From Chamaecyparis obtusa (Eukaryota; Streptophyta; Pinopsida; Cupressales; Cupressaceae), in NCBI GenBank assembly GCA_027943335.1, contig BSBK01009265.1, positions 124,001 to 188,000 of the forward strand: a stretch of 64,000 nucleotides of DNA, in the 5' to 3' direction. Position 1 is the stretch's first letter; each line of letters begins with the position of its first letter. Positions 1 through 12,060 of the stretch are shown piece after piece. Both the position numbers and the translations under genes were made by a program. The notes below the pieces were generated by a model. It made no database searches. It was not told where the DNA came from and saw nothing but the letters and a program-made list of their open reading frames with translations.

Positions 1-439
1 TCCTATCATCTTTCTAAAGCATACAATGCTATTCCTCCTCCTCCATCATTGAAACCCAAAACAACATATCACATTCCTCCTTCATCCTCTAAATCAATTT
101 TGGGTCCCTATGTCCCAAAATCTACTAGCACATGTTCTCCACATACCAAATCCATTTTGGGGCCCTACATCCCAAAATATCATCCCCCATCTTATCCTAC
201 TGAATCCTTCATCCAAAATCCAAACATTCCTAGTTAGGATCAACAAAGACACATTCCCATATCTTCTATCTTCCCATCTCCTTCCATCTATCCATCCATA
301 TGTCCTCCACCCCTCACAGCTCCTTATACGCCTTCCAACGCTTCTCGCAATTTGGATGCCAACTCAAAAATGCATAAAGGAAACCATCCACAAAAATCTA
401 AAGATTCCCATGTCCACTCTAAAAGACATGCTCAAGCAA

Positions 440-705
440 AGAAAAATCCAATCAAAGGATCTACTAAATCCCAATGGTTGCAAAGGCCCATCAAAGAAAA
501 AGAAAAATCCAATGAATCCCAATGGCCACAAAGGCCCATCAAAGAAAAAGCAGAATCCAATGAATCCCAATGGCCACAAAGGCCCATCACAGTAGAAGCA
601 AAATCTTATGCATCCCAATGGCCACAAAGGCCCATCAAAGAAAAATAAAAATCCAATGCATCACAATGGCCACAAAGGCCCACCAAAGCTAAAGCAAAGA
701 CTATG
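440..705 (+). repeat. 48-bp tandem repeat, about five copies
   Basis: The core CAAAGGCCCAT or a one-base variant starts at 481, 529, 577, 625 and 673, an exact 48-bp period. Because 48 is a multiple of three, one + frame reads as a 16-residue repeat with core SQWPQRPIKEK, open from 352 to 648. Unit 5 follows a stop in that frame. I do not recognise this peptide, and a non-coding minisatellite explains it equally well. Confidence 0.85.
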
Positions 706-1059
706 TGGATCCCAAAGAAAAAAGATGCAATGCATCTAAAATAAATATCCACAATGGAATCCAAAGTTGCTAATCCATCAGCTAGTCATTCCTCTTCTCC
801 ATCTCCAAAATCCATCTTGGATCCTTATGTCCTAAGATCTCCTAGAAAAAATTCTCCATCCTATCCACATCTACTATCCACTTCTCATCCTCTTCATCCA
901 CCTCCTGTGCAACATGTGCCAATTTTGGTCCTGACAACATCCCCCTATCATGATCACTTTCCATCCAAACACTTTCTACCACCATATCTCCCATCTACCT
1001 CATCCCATCCATGCCTTTGCATAGTCCATCCATAATAATAAAGTTGTACCAACATCCCA

Positions 1060-1210
1060 ACAAAATAGAAGATTAGTAACAAATCAGAAGGTCGGCAACA
1101 AATCAGAAGGTCAACAACAAATTAGAAGGTCAGCAACAAATTAGAAGATCAGAAACAAATCAGAAAGTCAGCAAAAGATCAACAAAAAGTCAGCAGAAAA
1201 TCAGAAAATC
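1060..1210 (+). repeat. ~20-bp tandem repeat (AACAAATCAGAAGGTCAGC-like)
   Basis: About seven degenerate units of roughly 16-20 bp run head to tail, giving an A-rich purine strand inside otherwise C/T-rich DNA. No coding role is visible. Confidence 0.8.
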
Positions 1211-1689
1211 CATAAAATTTGAAAAAATCGGAAAAATATCAAAAAAGAAAAGAAAAGAGAAAAACATTCATCCAACAGTGAAAACTTGGAAATTCAAGCA
1301 CCTTGGACAACTACCATGATGAAAACCTGGCAAATATACATCATGTGTAATCCCCCCAGTTCCTCTTTGCAATTGGAGGCTATTCCATTCTATCACATCT
1401 TATCCAACATCTCCTCCATCCCATTTATCTCTCACCTTCGTCATCCTCTAGATCTTGATAAAAAAATAGAGACCACCAAGTATACATGCTTTTGGGCACC
1501 TTTTAGCATCCATCTTCCTATCACATCTTCCAACCACCTTTCCTCTATCCACCAACTATCCAAGCTTCTGTCTACCTTCCTCATCCTCTTATCGCCCTAT
1601 CTTCCATCCAATTATACCCCCTTCCAACTGCCTCTGAATGCATGAGACTATCCTAAGCAAGGGCATCTTTTTCCTTGGTGACATATTCC

Positions 1690-2135
1690 TTGGAGACCTA
1701 TCCAAATCATTATCTTCCATCTCCCCATCCAAATCCTTATCTTCCATCTCCAAATCCTCATCAATCCTAAGCATTTCCTCTATCCAAATCTCAGAAAATC
1801 CTCTATCCAAATCCTTCAGCATTCCTCCACCCAAATCTCCCAGCAAATCCTCTACCCCAATCCCAAGCATTTCCTCCATCAAAATCCTAAGCAATCCTCT
1901 ATCCAAATCCTTCACCAATCCTTTACCCAAATCCTAAGCATTCCTCCATCCAATCCTTCAACATTCCTCTATCCAAATCCTCAACAATCACCTATCTTCC
2001 AAATCCTCAGCATTCCTCCATCCCAATCCCTCACCAGTTTCCTCTATCTACAACTCCCAACAATTCCTCCAACAAACAAATCTTAGCATTTCCTCTATCT
2101 GAATCCCCAAGCATTCATTCCTAAGCATTTCCTCT
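1690..2135 (+). repeat. Degenerate short repeat rich in CCAAATCC and CATTCCTC
   Basis: Words such as TCCAAATCCT, AAGCATTCCTC and CCTCTATCC recur every ~20-30 bp without a strict period. The long open frames here on both strands (1589-1930 on - and 1638-1937 on +) follow from the biased composition and are not called as genes. Confidence 0.7.
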
Positions 2136-2779
2136 ATCCACAATTCCTCAGTGTTTCCTCCATCTTTCCATCACCTAGTACTTCCCTTGTCATTGGTATC
2201 TCGCTATAGGCTACCCCCATGCAATCCAATGTCATCCATCCATATCCAAACATTGCTAGCAATCTTCCAACATCTACAAATCCTATCCATATCTTCTAGC
2301 TATCCAAAATCCAACATCCAAGATCAAGCCAAACCATCCAATCACATTCTTAGTCTTGTTCCTAGTATTGTAGCAAGCCTTGATCTCAATCCAATCATCA
2401 TCATTGGGATGCTTCCTTCCCAAATCCATGTCATTTCAGGACACACCATCCATCATTAGCCTGTCCACCATCAGTTCATCTTGGCTTTCCAGCCCAACTG
2501 GGGCATCATCTTGCATATCCTTGGAGCTTCAACTTCATCCCCAGATCCCTTGTACATCCTATCCTAAGTCTTGCACCATAGCATCATTCATGGCCCCACC
2601 TAGGCTCATTTGTACATATCATCATCTTTTGTTGTACATATCCTCATCTGTCCTACAGCAACATTTGATTAGATATCTTGTCCCACCTAGCCTTACACTT
2701 CAACATCTTTTGTCGACTATCCTTGATCACATGGTTATCCTTGATCCATCATTTTCCAATCAACAACACAACATTCTCC

Positions 2780-2990
2780 CCATCAACACGGGTCCGCACA
2801 GATGTATGCTTCCATATTGTCCAACCTAAGCCTAATTACGAGTCAACACAAATGTATCCTTTTGTATTGTTCGACCTAATCATTCAAAACAGGTCCTTGA
2901 GGATGCCTCCTTCCTCTTGTCTGACCTAATATTCCACCAATCAACCCGGGTCTGTGTCAATGTATCCTTCTTCACATTCAGACCAAATCT
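2780..2990 (+). repeat. Diverged ~60-70-bp repeat, three to four units
   Basis: Units share a CAACNCGGGTCCG-like start, a CAnATGTATCCTTC block and an end in GTnCGACCTAAT or similar. Copies are strongly diverged. Confidence 0.6.
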
Positions 2991-3575
2991 CCCCCCATTA
3001 ATCATCCCATCAAACTCTTTCCTTGGAAAAGGACATCTTTTGGATTTATCATTTTGACCTTGGATTTTGTCCTTTGGGTCTTTTTTATCTCTTACGGCTT
3101 CTCATTGTTCTCTCCTCAAAGTCACCATGATCCTTTATATCATGGTGTGTTGTGAATGAGGATAGTCTGGGGTAAGGTCTTTTGATCTTTTTCTTCTGCC
3201 TGTGATTCAGTCGTGTGTTTTTGGTTTCTCCAGCATCATTTCTATTGTGTTTCCTCTTGGGTTCATGCGTGATGTCTGGGAAACCCTTGCATGTCTTTTT
3301 TGTGTTAGTCCTATACAACACTGGTGACAAGGCCCTATGATCCCAGTATCCTTGACAAGTCTCTAGCATTGCTATATCAAACTAGGTTGTGCTCTCAAAA
3401 ATATCCAATGCATGGAGCTCCCTAAATCCCCCATCCAACATCATATAGATTAATCTTGCATCTTGCATATAGCTTCATCCTTCATCTCACATCATATTGC
3501 ACTCATGCATCTTTGCTCTTGGAAGTTTGGCTATTTATTCCCCCCTTCCTCCTCCTTTCCCTTCTGTGTTCTTTC
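2991..3575. other. Element A 3' region without a recognised gene
   Basis: Only short open frames occur here and none matches a known domain. On the - strand, AATAAATAGCC (3530-3540 in + coordinates) sits roughly 180 bp inside the LTR edge, like the TATA motif that precedes the antisense gene in element B. No mobile-domain ORF follows it. Confidence 0.4.
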
Positions 3576-3615
3576 CGAGAAAATTTTGCAACATTTACTC
3601 TGTGTTATTTTCTCG
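3576..3615 (+). other. 9-bp inverted repeat upstream of the polypurine tract
   Basis: CGAGAAAAT (3576-3584) pairs with ATTTTCTCG (3607-3615) across a 22-nt loop. Element B has the equivalent hairpin with a 10-bp stem and a different loop at 13927-13971. Conserved arms with unlike loops suggest an RNA or DNA structure in the 3' untranslated region. Confidence 0.6.
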
Positions 3616-3704
3616 AGGGGGCACAACCCTTTATTCCTCTAAATTCTAGCCTGGGACATCTTATTTTTTTATCTTTGACACCACACCACTTGCGGCATCA
3701 TATC

Positions 3705-3718
3705 AAAGAGGGGGAAAA
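3705..3718 (+). other. Polypurine tract of element A
   Basis: AAAGAGGGGGAAAA lies immediately before TGTAGACACC, the LTR start. This is where plus-strand DNA synthesis of an LTR retrotransposon would be primed. It shows that the LTR is a 3' LTR read on the + strand. Confidence 0.8.
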
Positions 3719-4245
3719 TGTAGACACCTAAAAATCCATTGGTAAATAAAAGTATTTTTGTTTTTCCAAAACCCCTGATGACATCATCATTTGTTAATTA
3801 ATTAATTATTTAATTAATTAATTTATTATTATGCCATTTATTCATCCTATCTTAATTAAAAAAATTTAATTAAGGAATCCCTTCCAAAAATGTTTAAATC
3901 TATTTTAAACATCATTTCCCCCAATATTTATTAATTATTTAATAAATTTACCAAAACCTTTAAATAAATAAAATATTTATTTAAATCCCTCAAAACCCTA
4001 GAAATCTTCTAGAAAGCCCTAACCTCTTCTAAACTTTCCTAAATCCTTCCTAAACCTGATTAAAAAGTGATTCCTACCCTTTTTAGTCTAAACCCTCACT
4101 CCTTGACTTTTGGGCAAACCCCCTCATTAAAGAGCCTTACATGCTCATTAATGGCCTCTTACATCCTCATTAAGCCTCTTACAAGCCTCGTAATGAATCC
4201 CATGTCTCCTCTTTCATCTTGGTCCCCTAGGAACACTTCCCTAGT

Positions 4246-4269
4246 GTTGCTCACACATGTGTGAGCAAC
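4246..4269. promoter_or_regulatory. 24-bp perfect palindrome in U3 of element A
   Basis: GTTGCTCACACA is followed directly by its exact reverse complement, centred on CACATGTG. It lies ~110 bp upstream of the TATA box. Near-identical palindromes occur in the U3 of element B LTRs, so this may be a binding site for a dimeric (bHLH/bZIP-like) factor. The protein is inference. Confidence 0.7.
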
Positions 4270-4377
4270 CTTAACCCTCATCCATCTAACCTTACCTCTA
4301 ACTCAACCCCAGACTCTACTCCAAACCTTACCTCTGACCCTAACTCCACTTCCTAACCCAAGCCCTTCCCAAAATTC

Positions 4378-4385
4378 TATAAATA
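4378..4385 (+). promoter_or_regulatory. TATA box of LTR A
   Basis: TATAAATA in the context TTCTATAAATAGTCTC, 660 bp into the LTR, is the likely core promoter of the element. Confidence 0.65.
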
Positions 4386-5194
4386 GTCTCTCTTCCAAGA
4401 GAAAATTATTAGCTTAGTTTTCATTTTCATGCATCGTTATCATGCTCATTTCTATCTAGACTTAGCATAGCATTTAGCATAACTGTTAGATTAACTCTAT
4501 TTTATGCTTTCATAGATCATCCTAGAATAACTTAATGGATTGAATCTAGTTCTTTGTTAAGATTTTCTAATCATTTCAGCATCATATCATGTTTCATTTG
4601 GATTAAAATCAACTCTAGCTTAAGCATTCTTGCATCAAACCTCCATTTTAGCTTTGGAACCTCCATTTTGTGCCATTTTGGGGTCTCCTTGGCTTGAAAA
4701 TGGGCTCAATCTACCCACATCCTTAATCTAAGATAAAATCAAATGGGGCTTGGGTGCTCTAGTTTTAGCTCTATCTAAAGTAGTTTAGAGGACATATGTT
4801 GTTTCTGATTGATTTATTAACGTAGACTAACTCATTTGAATATCTACGCATGTTCCTAACATATCCAAGTTCTCTTAGCTCACAGGAACTATTACACCAT
4901 ATTAGCACATTTAGTGCATTTACATCATTTTAATGGCTCTATTGGCCACGTTAAAATCAATGTTGACCTTCAAGGTCTTTATCAATGTTACACAATGATC
5001 ATCAAAACTTTACAAACACATTTAAATGACCATCCTTGGTCTCTTTAGATTTTCCAATGACCCTTTAAGGTAATGTCCCCTTCTCCCTTAGAGAAGCAAC
5101 ATTTGTTCATTGTGGGCACAAACTGATCTTCCATCATGTCTGGTTGGGTAGGTTTACCCTAGGAATTGTCCCACTTTGCCTCTTGATACACTAG

Positions 5195-7142
5195 AACGCT
5201 CGTTGACATACCCAATGGTGCTTAGTGCACCTTGGGGACACTTTGGTTCAGTATGGTCACGAACGTTCTAGTGACTTTGTCTTTGAAATGAGGTTGTCAC
5301 TAGCATTTTCCCACCCAATGAGAGCTAATGGTGTAGAGCATTCGGTGCTAAGATGAACGTTTTGGAAGAAACCCAGTGGTGCAACTTTCAACTGACCCTC
5401 ACTACAAGTTTTGGCATCAAGCGAGATTGGCATGCCAAATTTTAAAAAAATTGAATCTCTCAAAATGAAGAGAGGTTATTGTAGGCCTAAGAAAAATGAT
5501 CCTGTAGCATCTCACGGTTCATCGATACCTCTCACAGTGTCCAAGATACAAGCCTCGAAAGATCGTTGCCCAATCGTGATTAGTGCACCTTGGGGACACT
5601 TTGGTCCGGCATGGTCATGAATGTTCTAGCAACTCCGTGGTTGAAAGGAGGTTGTCACTAACATTTACCTACCCAACCAAAGCTAATGGGGTAGACCATT
5701 TGGTTCCAGGATGAGTGGTTTGGAAGAAACCCATTGGTGCAACTTTCAACTAACCATCACTACAAGTTTTGGCGTCAAGCGAGATTGGCATGTCAAATTC
5801 AAAAAAAAGAATCTTCTAGAATAGAGAGAGGTTATTGTAGGCCTCATAAACATGGTCTTGTAGCATCTCATGATTTTTCAATACATCTCATAGGGTCTGA
5901 GATACGAGCCTCGAAAGATCACTACCCAATCGTGCTTGGTGCACCTTGGGGACACTTTGTTCTAGCATGGTCACAAACATTCTAGTAACTTCATGGTCAA
6001 AATGGGGTTGTCACTAGTGTTTACCTGCCCAACTAGAGTTGATGGCGCAGACCATTCAATGCTAGGACAAACAGTTTGGAAGAAACCCAGTGGTGCAACT
6101 TTCAACTGACCCTCACTGTAAGTTTTGGTGTCAAACGAGATTGACATGCCAAATTCAAAAAAAATTGAATCTCCCAGAATAGAGAGAGGTTATTTTAGGA
6201 TTCAAAAACATGGCCTTGTAGCATCTCATGGTTGTGTGATACCTCTCACAGAGACCAAGATACGAGCCTTGAAAGATCGTTGCCCAATCATGCTTAGTGC
6301 ACCTTGGGGACACTTTGGTCTAGCATGGTTGCGAACATTCTAGTGACTCCGTGGTTGAAACAGGGTTGTCACTAGTGTTTACCCACCCAAGTGGAGCTAA
6401 TGGTGTAGATTATTTTGTGCTAGTACAAACGGTTTGGAAGAAACCCAGTGGTGCGACTTTCAACTAACCCTCAATGAAAGTTTTGGCATCAAGAAACATT
6501 GGCATGCCAAATTTAAAAAAATTTGAATCTCCCAGAATGGAGAGAGGTTATTGTAGGTGTCAGAAACACAGTCCTATAGCATCTCATAGTTTTCTCATAC
6601 CTCTCATGGGGTCTGAGATACTAGCCTTAAAAGATTGTTGCCCAATCGTGCGTAGTGCACATTGGGGATAGTTTGGTTCGGCATGGTCATGAATGTTCTA
6701 GTGACTCCGTGGTCGAAATGGGGTTGTCACTAGCATTTACCCACCCAACCAGAGCTAATGGCACAGACCGATTGGTGCCAGGACAAATGGTTTGGAAGAA
6801 ACTCAGTAGTGCAACTTTCAACTGACTATCACTGCAAGTTTTAGCATCAAGCAAGATTGGCATTTCAAATTCAAAAAAAATTGAATCTTCAAGAACGGAG
6901 AGATTTTATTGTAGGTCTCAGAAACACAGTCTTGTAGCATCTCACGGTTCACTGATATCTCTCATGGGGTTTGAGATACGAGCCTCGAAGGATCGCTACC
7001 CAATCGTGCTTAGTGCACCTTACGGACACTTTGGTCTGACATGGTCACAAACATTCTAGTGACTCCATGGTCAAAATGAGGTTGCCACTAGTGTTTACCT
7101 GCCCAACCGGAGCTAATGGTGTAGACCATTTGGTGCTAGGAT
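5195..7142. repeat. ~357-bp tandem satellite, about 5.4 monomers
   Basis: The word TTGGCATCAA or a close variant starts at 5411, 5769, 6125, 6483 and 6841, giving periods of 358, 356, 358 and 358 bp. Each monomer also carries GTGCACCTTGGGGACACTTT (or a near copy) and TTTGGAAGAAACCCAGTGG. A partial monomer starts the array at ~5195 and the last one stops near 7142. The short open frames of 60-83 codons in successive monomers are copies of one another and carry no known domain, so I call the array non-coding. Confidence 0.92.
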
Positions 7143-7244
7143 GCAATCCTTCAACACTATCCCTTCACCCTAGGGAATCATCATTTTACTTTAGACACAT
7201 TTGACCAATTTTGACTCAATGACTCCAATTATTACATCATTTGA

Positions 7245-7397
7245 CGATACAAATGTACATGGAATTAAGACAATACAAATGTAAGGATACAAAATTAAGA
7301 TGATACAAATATAAGGATACAAAATTCATAATAAGGAATCATAATTTTTTCACTTTACATGGCATTAAGATGATATAAATATAAGGATACAAAATTA
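7245..7397. repeat. Short A-rich repeat (ATACAAATATAAGGATACAAA-like)
   Basis: Three degenerate units of an ATTAAGATGATACAAAT...GGATACAAAATT sequence lie close together just beyond the satellite. Confidence 0.6.
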
Positions 7398-7617
7398 AAT
7401 ATGTATTTATAATCGAATGGTACAAAATAGGATATACAAAATGTGGGCTCTTAATATTGGCAAATAAATCCCATGGGCACTTTTATATTTCAAATTTTGC
7501 ATCTAATACGCATGATGAAGCTCATTTTTGTTTATATACCATAAGTCCATGTATCATTATGAAGAGGATCATCAAGTCTTTCTCTTCTTGCAAGTGCTCT
7601 ATCTAGAGTTTTACGAT

Positions 7618-8610
7618 TTAGTTCAAGTCAATACAAGTTTGTCTCATCAAACAATCCTTTCTCAAATGATGACTTACTAAGGAGGTTGTAATAACCCTCC
7701 TAGAAGCTCTCTTATATTTTTCCTTGGTAGTCTTCCCAATAGAATTGAGAGCACTAAAAATATTTCTCACAATAATAACATTTCTCTCCTTTTTCATGTT
7801 CACGGTAATCTTTAATTTGACTAGTATACGTCTCATCTTCTGCATCTTTAACAATTGCACAAATATTTGACATTGCTTGACCAATGTCTTGTGGATAAAA
7901 AATTGATCAAAAAGTTTTAAAACCCACAACCGAACGATTCTTTCTGGTCATTTGCCATCAAAATTTCTCATTATGTTCTCATCAATTTCAAGTAACCATT
8001 TTGTTGTTCTTGAAGGTCTCAAATTTGAAGTTTGTCTTTCTTCCTCCCAAGGGACTTCATTTCTCATATAATTTGGAGATGTGTTACGTTGATTTGGTTC
8101 TTATGCACCATTATCATTGTCAATTCCTTTATATTCAATCGGTGGATTTTCATTATCATTGTCCACATCTACATGTTCATTTTCAAAACCTACATTTTCA
8201 TATTCAATCCCTACATTCTCATTTTCAATATTATTGTCATAAATCATTTCAAATTCGTGTTCTTCTTCACTTGAAACCACATTTAAGGGTGGTCCTATGC
8301 CCACATCTTTATTAATATTTAACATACCTTGGCTCTTGTTCCGATGGGAAATCCTATCCATTTCTCTATACACTTTAATCTCTTCATTTATGAGTTTCCT
8401 CTTCCGTTTAAGCTTTCGACGACTACTACTCCTAGTAGTGAGACCAAAAAGGTGATGCAAAAACCTTTGATAATAGAGAAATTCTAACAAAAAGGGTGGA
8501 AAAAGTAATTTTTTGTCTTCTACAATTGAAATCCCATGATATTCTCTACAGAAAAATGTGGTTCTCGATCTAAAGGACCCAGAGAATAAACTTTTTCTTT
8601 TCAATACCAA
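7618..8610 (-). pseudogene. Degenerate coding-like remnant, unidentified
   Basis: Two open stretches on the - strand (8610-8101 and 7929-7618) are joined by ~170 bp that can be read with a few stops. The upstream part has a basic cluster (SSSRRKLKRKRKL) that looks like a nuclear localisation signal, then an acidic, Asn-rich stretch with repeated ENVGIEYENVGFENE-type words. The downstream part is Lys-rich. An old transposase or another transposon-derived protein is possible, but I recognise no catalytic motif and give no function. Confidence 0.3.
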
Positions 8611-8689
8611 TAAAACAAATTGGATTTCCGATATGTTCGGATATCCAAAATCTCCAGCTCAAATTTTGCCTCTATTTTTGCATTTTCAT

Positions 8690-8955
8690 CTCTCTCTCTC
8701 AGGTATTATTGTTATAATATAAATATTTAATACTAATATTAGGCAATAGAGAAATAAATAATAATAATATAATACTAATATAAATAATTATATAATACTA
8801 ATGTTATTATCATTTAATATTAATATTAAAAAAAATGAAATTTATAATATATAAGTTAAAAATCTAAAATCATGAAATTGAAAAAAAAAACTAAAATCAT
8901 AAAATTGAAATAATCATTCAAATTGAAGTGTTGAAATTGGGGGGGGGGGGGGAGG
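8690..8955. repeat. AT-rich low-complexity DNA ending in a G homopolymer
   Basis: About 160 bp of ATAATAATATAATACTAAT-like DNA is followed by A-rich DNA and a run of about a dozen G residues near 8941-8952. Homopolymer length is prone to assembly error. Confidence 0.7.
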
Positions 8956-10254
8956 AGAAGAGATATATGAAATCATCCGATATCTGATTTTATCGGATGT
9001 GCGATATGTTTTCAGATATACGATTAGGCTTGGTATTTGCCTTGGGTTTTCACTTTGCAATGCCAAATGTGGATGGTCAACCCAAAAGACAAGTTTACCA
9101 TATTTCCTTTCATCTCCAGACTTCGACAATGTAGCTGACGACCTTTTTTCACTCAAAATTAATGAAATAAAAAGTGTTTCCTAAAGACATTATCAGCTTT
9201 CCATCAATATAATTGTTGTCAAATTTCAAGTTTAGTAAGTAATTATTATTTATTTTGTAATTGAGTTATCTTTAAAGTCCTAATTGACACATTGATTGAA
9301 AAACAACTATAACTTTAAAATAGTTTAACCTTTTTGAAATCTGAAACATGTGTCACATTCTATGTTGCACCTACTATAAGAAAAAAAAAAGTTTTCAATT
9401 TTGTAATGTTTAGAATTAGTTAAGGTGGTTAGACACGAGAGTTTTTTTATTCTGAATAAGTTGTAGCAGAAAATTCATAATTAATTATTTATTTGAGAAA
9501 AATTAACACAAAAATATATGTCACATCTAGGCATGAGTCTACCACTTATATCTAGAATCTTGTGAAAATATATCATTACTTGATTGTGATTAAGGTGGTC
9601 AGACATACACATACTTTTTATCTTTTTCCTAAAATTTGCATACTACTGCATTGAAATCTAAAATTTTGAACAATTAGATTAATTTTTTTCAGACAAGGGC
9701 TAGTAGTTTAAAAACTACATTCAATTTCTTACAAATTATGTTCTTACAATGTTTTCACATAAGGTTGATAAGATGTTCAACTTTTTACATCAAGTTGAAT
9801 AACCCTAATTTTTTTATTTTTCATTGCCACTTAAGGCCATAGCTTGGTATACCATGATCCTGCACATACCCAATAAGTTGGTCATACGAGCTCGAAATGT
9901 TCTTATTTCACAAGTGGATGTTCATCTTAGTCATAACAGTCTGCTAGTTGAGTTTCATTGACATATCATTTGTATTGGTGAAGTTATTGAGGTTTTTGGG
10001 TACAAAATCTTTGAGCTCAATTTTGAAGGTCTTAGAGGCTCTGGATCGCGATCGAACCTCGGCTAACTAGAGCTTGCACAAGTCAGGCATTGTAGATCAA
10101 GACCCGCCATTTTTGAAAAGTGGTTAAAATAGCCAAATAGATCTACGGTTAAAAATTTATGGCCTCCGGAAGTTGGGCTACCTAAAAATAAAATTTGTAA
10201 TTATTTTGAGCCAACCCTAATGATAATAAAATAATTCTAAGGGCGGTCAGCCTT
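8956..10254. other. Unassigned intergenic DNA
   Basis: No open frame with a recognisable product. A TTAAGGTGGTnAGACA block appears at ~9419 and ~9591, perhaps an old duplication of ~170 bp. Nothing else stands out. Confidence 0.5.
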
Positions 10255-10480
10255 AATGGCTAAAATTCTGGAACCTTCTCGGGTAGTGGAAAATTGCCTA
10301 TATAAAGAAGGCATGTAGTGTTTTCTAGGGTAGTTTTAGGTTTTTATTCAAGGCTCTATCTTACATAATATTGTAAGGAAAATGTCCATGTGGCTTTTCA
10401 TATTGTAATTATAAAAATTTGTAATTCCACACTTGTGGAGATAATAAGAAGCTCATTTTCTGTTCTTGCAAATTGTTGTT
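10255..10480 (+). promoter_or_regulatory. LTR-like promoter remnant with TATA box
   Basis: TATATAAA at 10299-10306 is flanked by GCC and GGC. About 140 bp downstream comes AATAATAAGAAGCTC, a polyadenylation-signal-like stretch, and then a T-rich tract. This TATA-to-poly(A) spacing is typical of the R region of a plant Ty1/copia LTR. No LTR edges, primer site or second copy can be found, so a degraded solo LTR is only a possibility. Confidence 0.3.
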
Positions 10481-12060
10481 GTTTCTCTATATTTGTTATG
10501 TGATTGTAGTATTAAGGGGAGCACCCTTCATCACTCACAATATTTTAGGGTTCCAGGAGTTCATTTGTTATTTTTCCAGTTTAATATGAAATGCATATTA
10601 TTGTTGTGTGGTCATGTTGCAGACAGAACAAAACAAACAACTTTGGAGGTTAAATTATTTCACCTTGTGCATTGTCAAGATAAGTCATTTTGCAGGGAGA
10701 CTCTATGCATATAAAATTATGTGTATGGTAGTTTCCAAGATCCAACAATGTGATTTGGTCAATCTTTAAAGGCGCGTCTCGAGACAATTTGCTTAGTTTG
10801 GGCACATTGACAAAATGGTTAAAGGTCAAGTTTTAGTGATTTTTGTTTCACGAATTTCAAATCCAGAAGCATGGAGAAGTTATCCATGATGTTTGAAAAC
10901 ATTTTTTTTTAGTCTGGCCCACCTTGGGACCCGACTCACCTCACCAAGTGCAAATTGTGATAAAAAGACTAATTATAATATTTTATTATTTAAATCATCC
11001 TTGTGATTTAAATAATGATAAGGACTTAAGATGCATAAAACTTTCAATCCCTCAAAATTTTACAGGAAATGTTTGAAGGTAAATAAATTAATATTTAAAA
11101 AATTATTTTTTAAGCCCTCCTATGGTTTGAAGAATGGGCCCCTCATCAATTGTGCAGGGTGAAGGTTTGATTCAAAAATGTTTCATGTGTGGCATACTTA
11201 GTGAGTAAAAGAAATGTAACCCAGCCTATCTGCTTAATAAGTGCCAATGGCAGAAAAGAGAGCACAGAGAAGCGGGGTAACCCCGCTTTCCCTCTTAGGA
11301 GAAGGGAGAGAACAAAATTTCAACATAAAGAAGTGAGAAAGTAAGGAAATAAAGCCTCGCGTGTCTGCCAAGAAATGGGACAAACTTGGGAATGTCGGGT
11401 GGAGAGGCGGGGAGAACCTAGGTGGGAAGATTTGGGGATTTCCTTGGCTTGCATCCCCTTTGTACTTTGTAATGGAATTGGTTGGGAAGGCTCGAATGGA
11501 GGCTTCTAAAATGATGGAGATGTCATTCCAAGGAAGTTTCAATGCAGGAGCCCGAGTATTCATTGAAGATCAAATAAGGCAAGCAAGTTGTCTCTGTCAC
11601 CTCAGAGAAATGAGGTCTCATTGTAATCTCCTAGAAGCCATGATTGCAATATGAACACCAAAGAGACTGTTGAGGAACTACCTTAAATAAAATATTGTCT
11701 TGCATACTACCATAGCCACAAGCTCTGCACAAAATGAATCAATGCACATGTATAGTCTACCAAACCATGCCTGCACCATTTTTGTCTATGCTATTAGGGG
11801 AATTTTGAAACTTCAAGTCAAAAGCATTTGGTGGTTATAGTGTCTGGCATAGCCTCTTTACACATCCTTATCGTATGAGAGCTACACGATGTTTTTCAAA
11901 ATATATACAAGTATTTTAGACCAAATTGCCCCAAGTAAAAGTGAGCACAGAGGGTGTTGTATCCACAGATTAGGCCCAGAGCCAACAAGGTGCAATCAAA
12001 GGGATTTATTAAAGGGCTTTAAAAGGAATTTCAAACCTAGTCCCATGACCTATATTGCAT
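10481..12060. other. Unassigned DNA with one GC-richer block
   Basis: Between ~11230 and ~11660 the DNA is less AT-rich and both strands have frames of about 100 codons (11361-11654 on + and 11563-11234 on -). Neither matches a family I know. The - frame is rich in Pro, Phe and Ser. The rest has no coding signal. Confidence 0.4.

Larger units (their letters stand above)
1..3718 (+). mobile_element. Element A: 3' internal region of a truncated LTR retrotransposon
   Basis: This stretch ends in a purine tract followed directly by an LTR-like start, so it is the 3' internal part of a + strand LTR element whose 5' half lies outside the window. It is C/T-rich and low in complexity, with several tandem repeats listed separately. 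I find no gag, RT, RNase H or integrase motif on either strand. The last ~140 bp resemble the matching part of element B in reverse complement: both carry TTTTCTCGAGGGGGCAC, a GGCATCTTAT/GACATCTTAT block and CATCAAAGAGGGG-like DNA before TGTAGA. A is therefore probably a relative of B, but its lineage is not proven. Confidence 0.6.
3719..4900 (+). mobile_element. 3' LTR of element A (right end uncertain)
   Basis: The LTR starts TGTAGACACC right after the polypurine tract. It holds a palindrome (4246-4269) and a TATA box (4378-4385) in the usual U3 order. No second copy is present to fix the right edge. The end is placed near 4.9 kb only by analogy with the ~1.2-kb LTR of element B, where the TATA lies ~500 bp from the end. 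From there to ~5190 I see nothing further. Confidence 0.55.

Noticed and set aside
440..705. Regular 48-bp repeats as a possible CRISPR array
   Set aside because: The whole unit is repeated with no unique spacers, and the setting is plant retrotransposon DNA.
1589..1937. Two overlapping 100-codon frames on opposite strands
   Set aside because: Both follow from the biased TCCAAATCC-type repeat. The predicted proteins are low in complexity.
5411..6671. A family of 65-83-codon genes in successive satellite monomers
   Set aside because: The frames are copies of one monomer and vary with point changes. They have no known domain and no start or stop conservation beyond the repeat itself.
8941..8952. 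G homopolymer as a G-quadruplex or regulatory site
   Set aside because: A single run without further G tracts, in low-complexity DNA; its length may be an assembly artefact.
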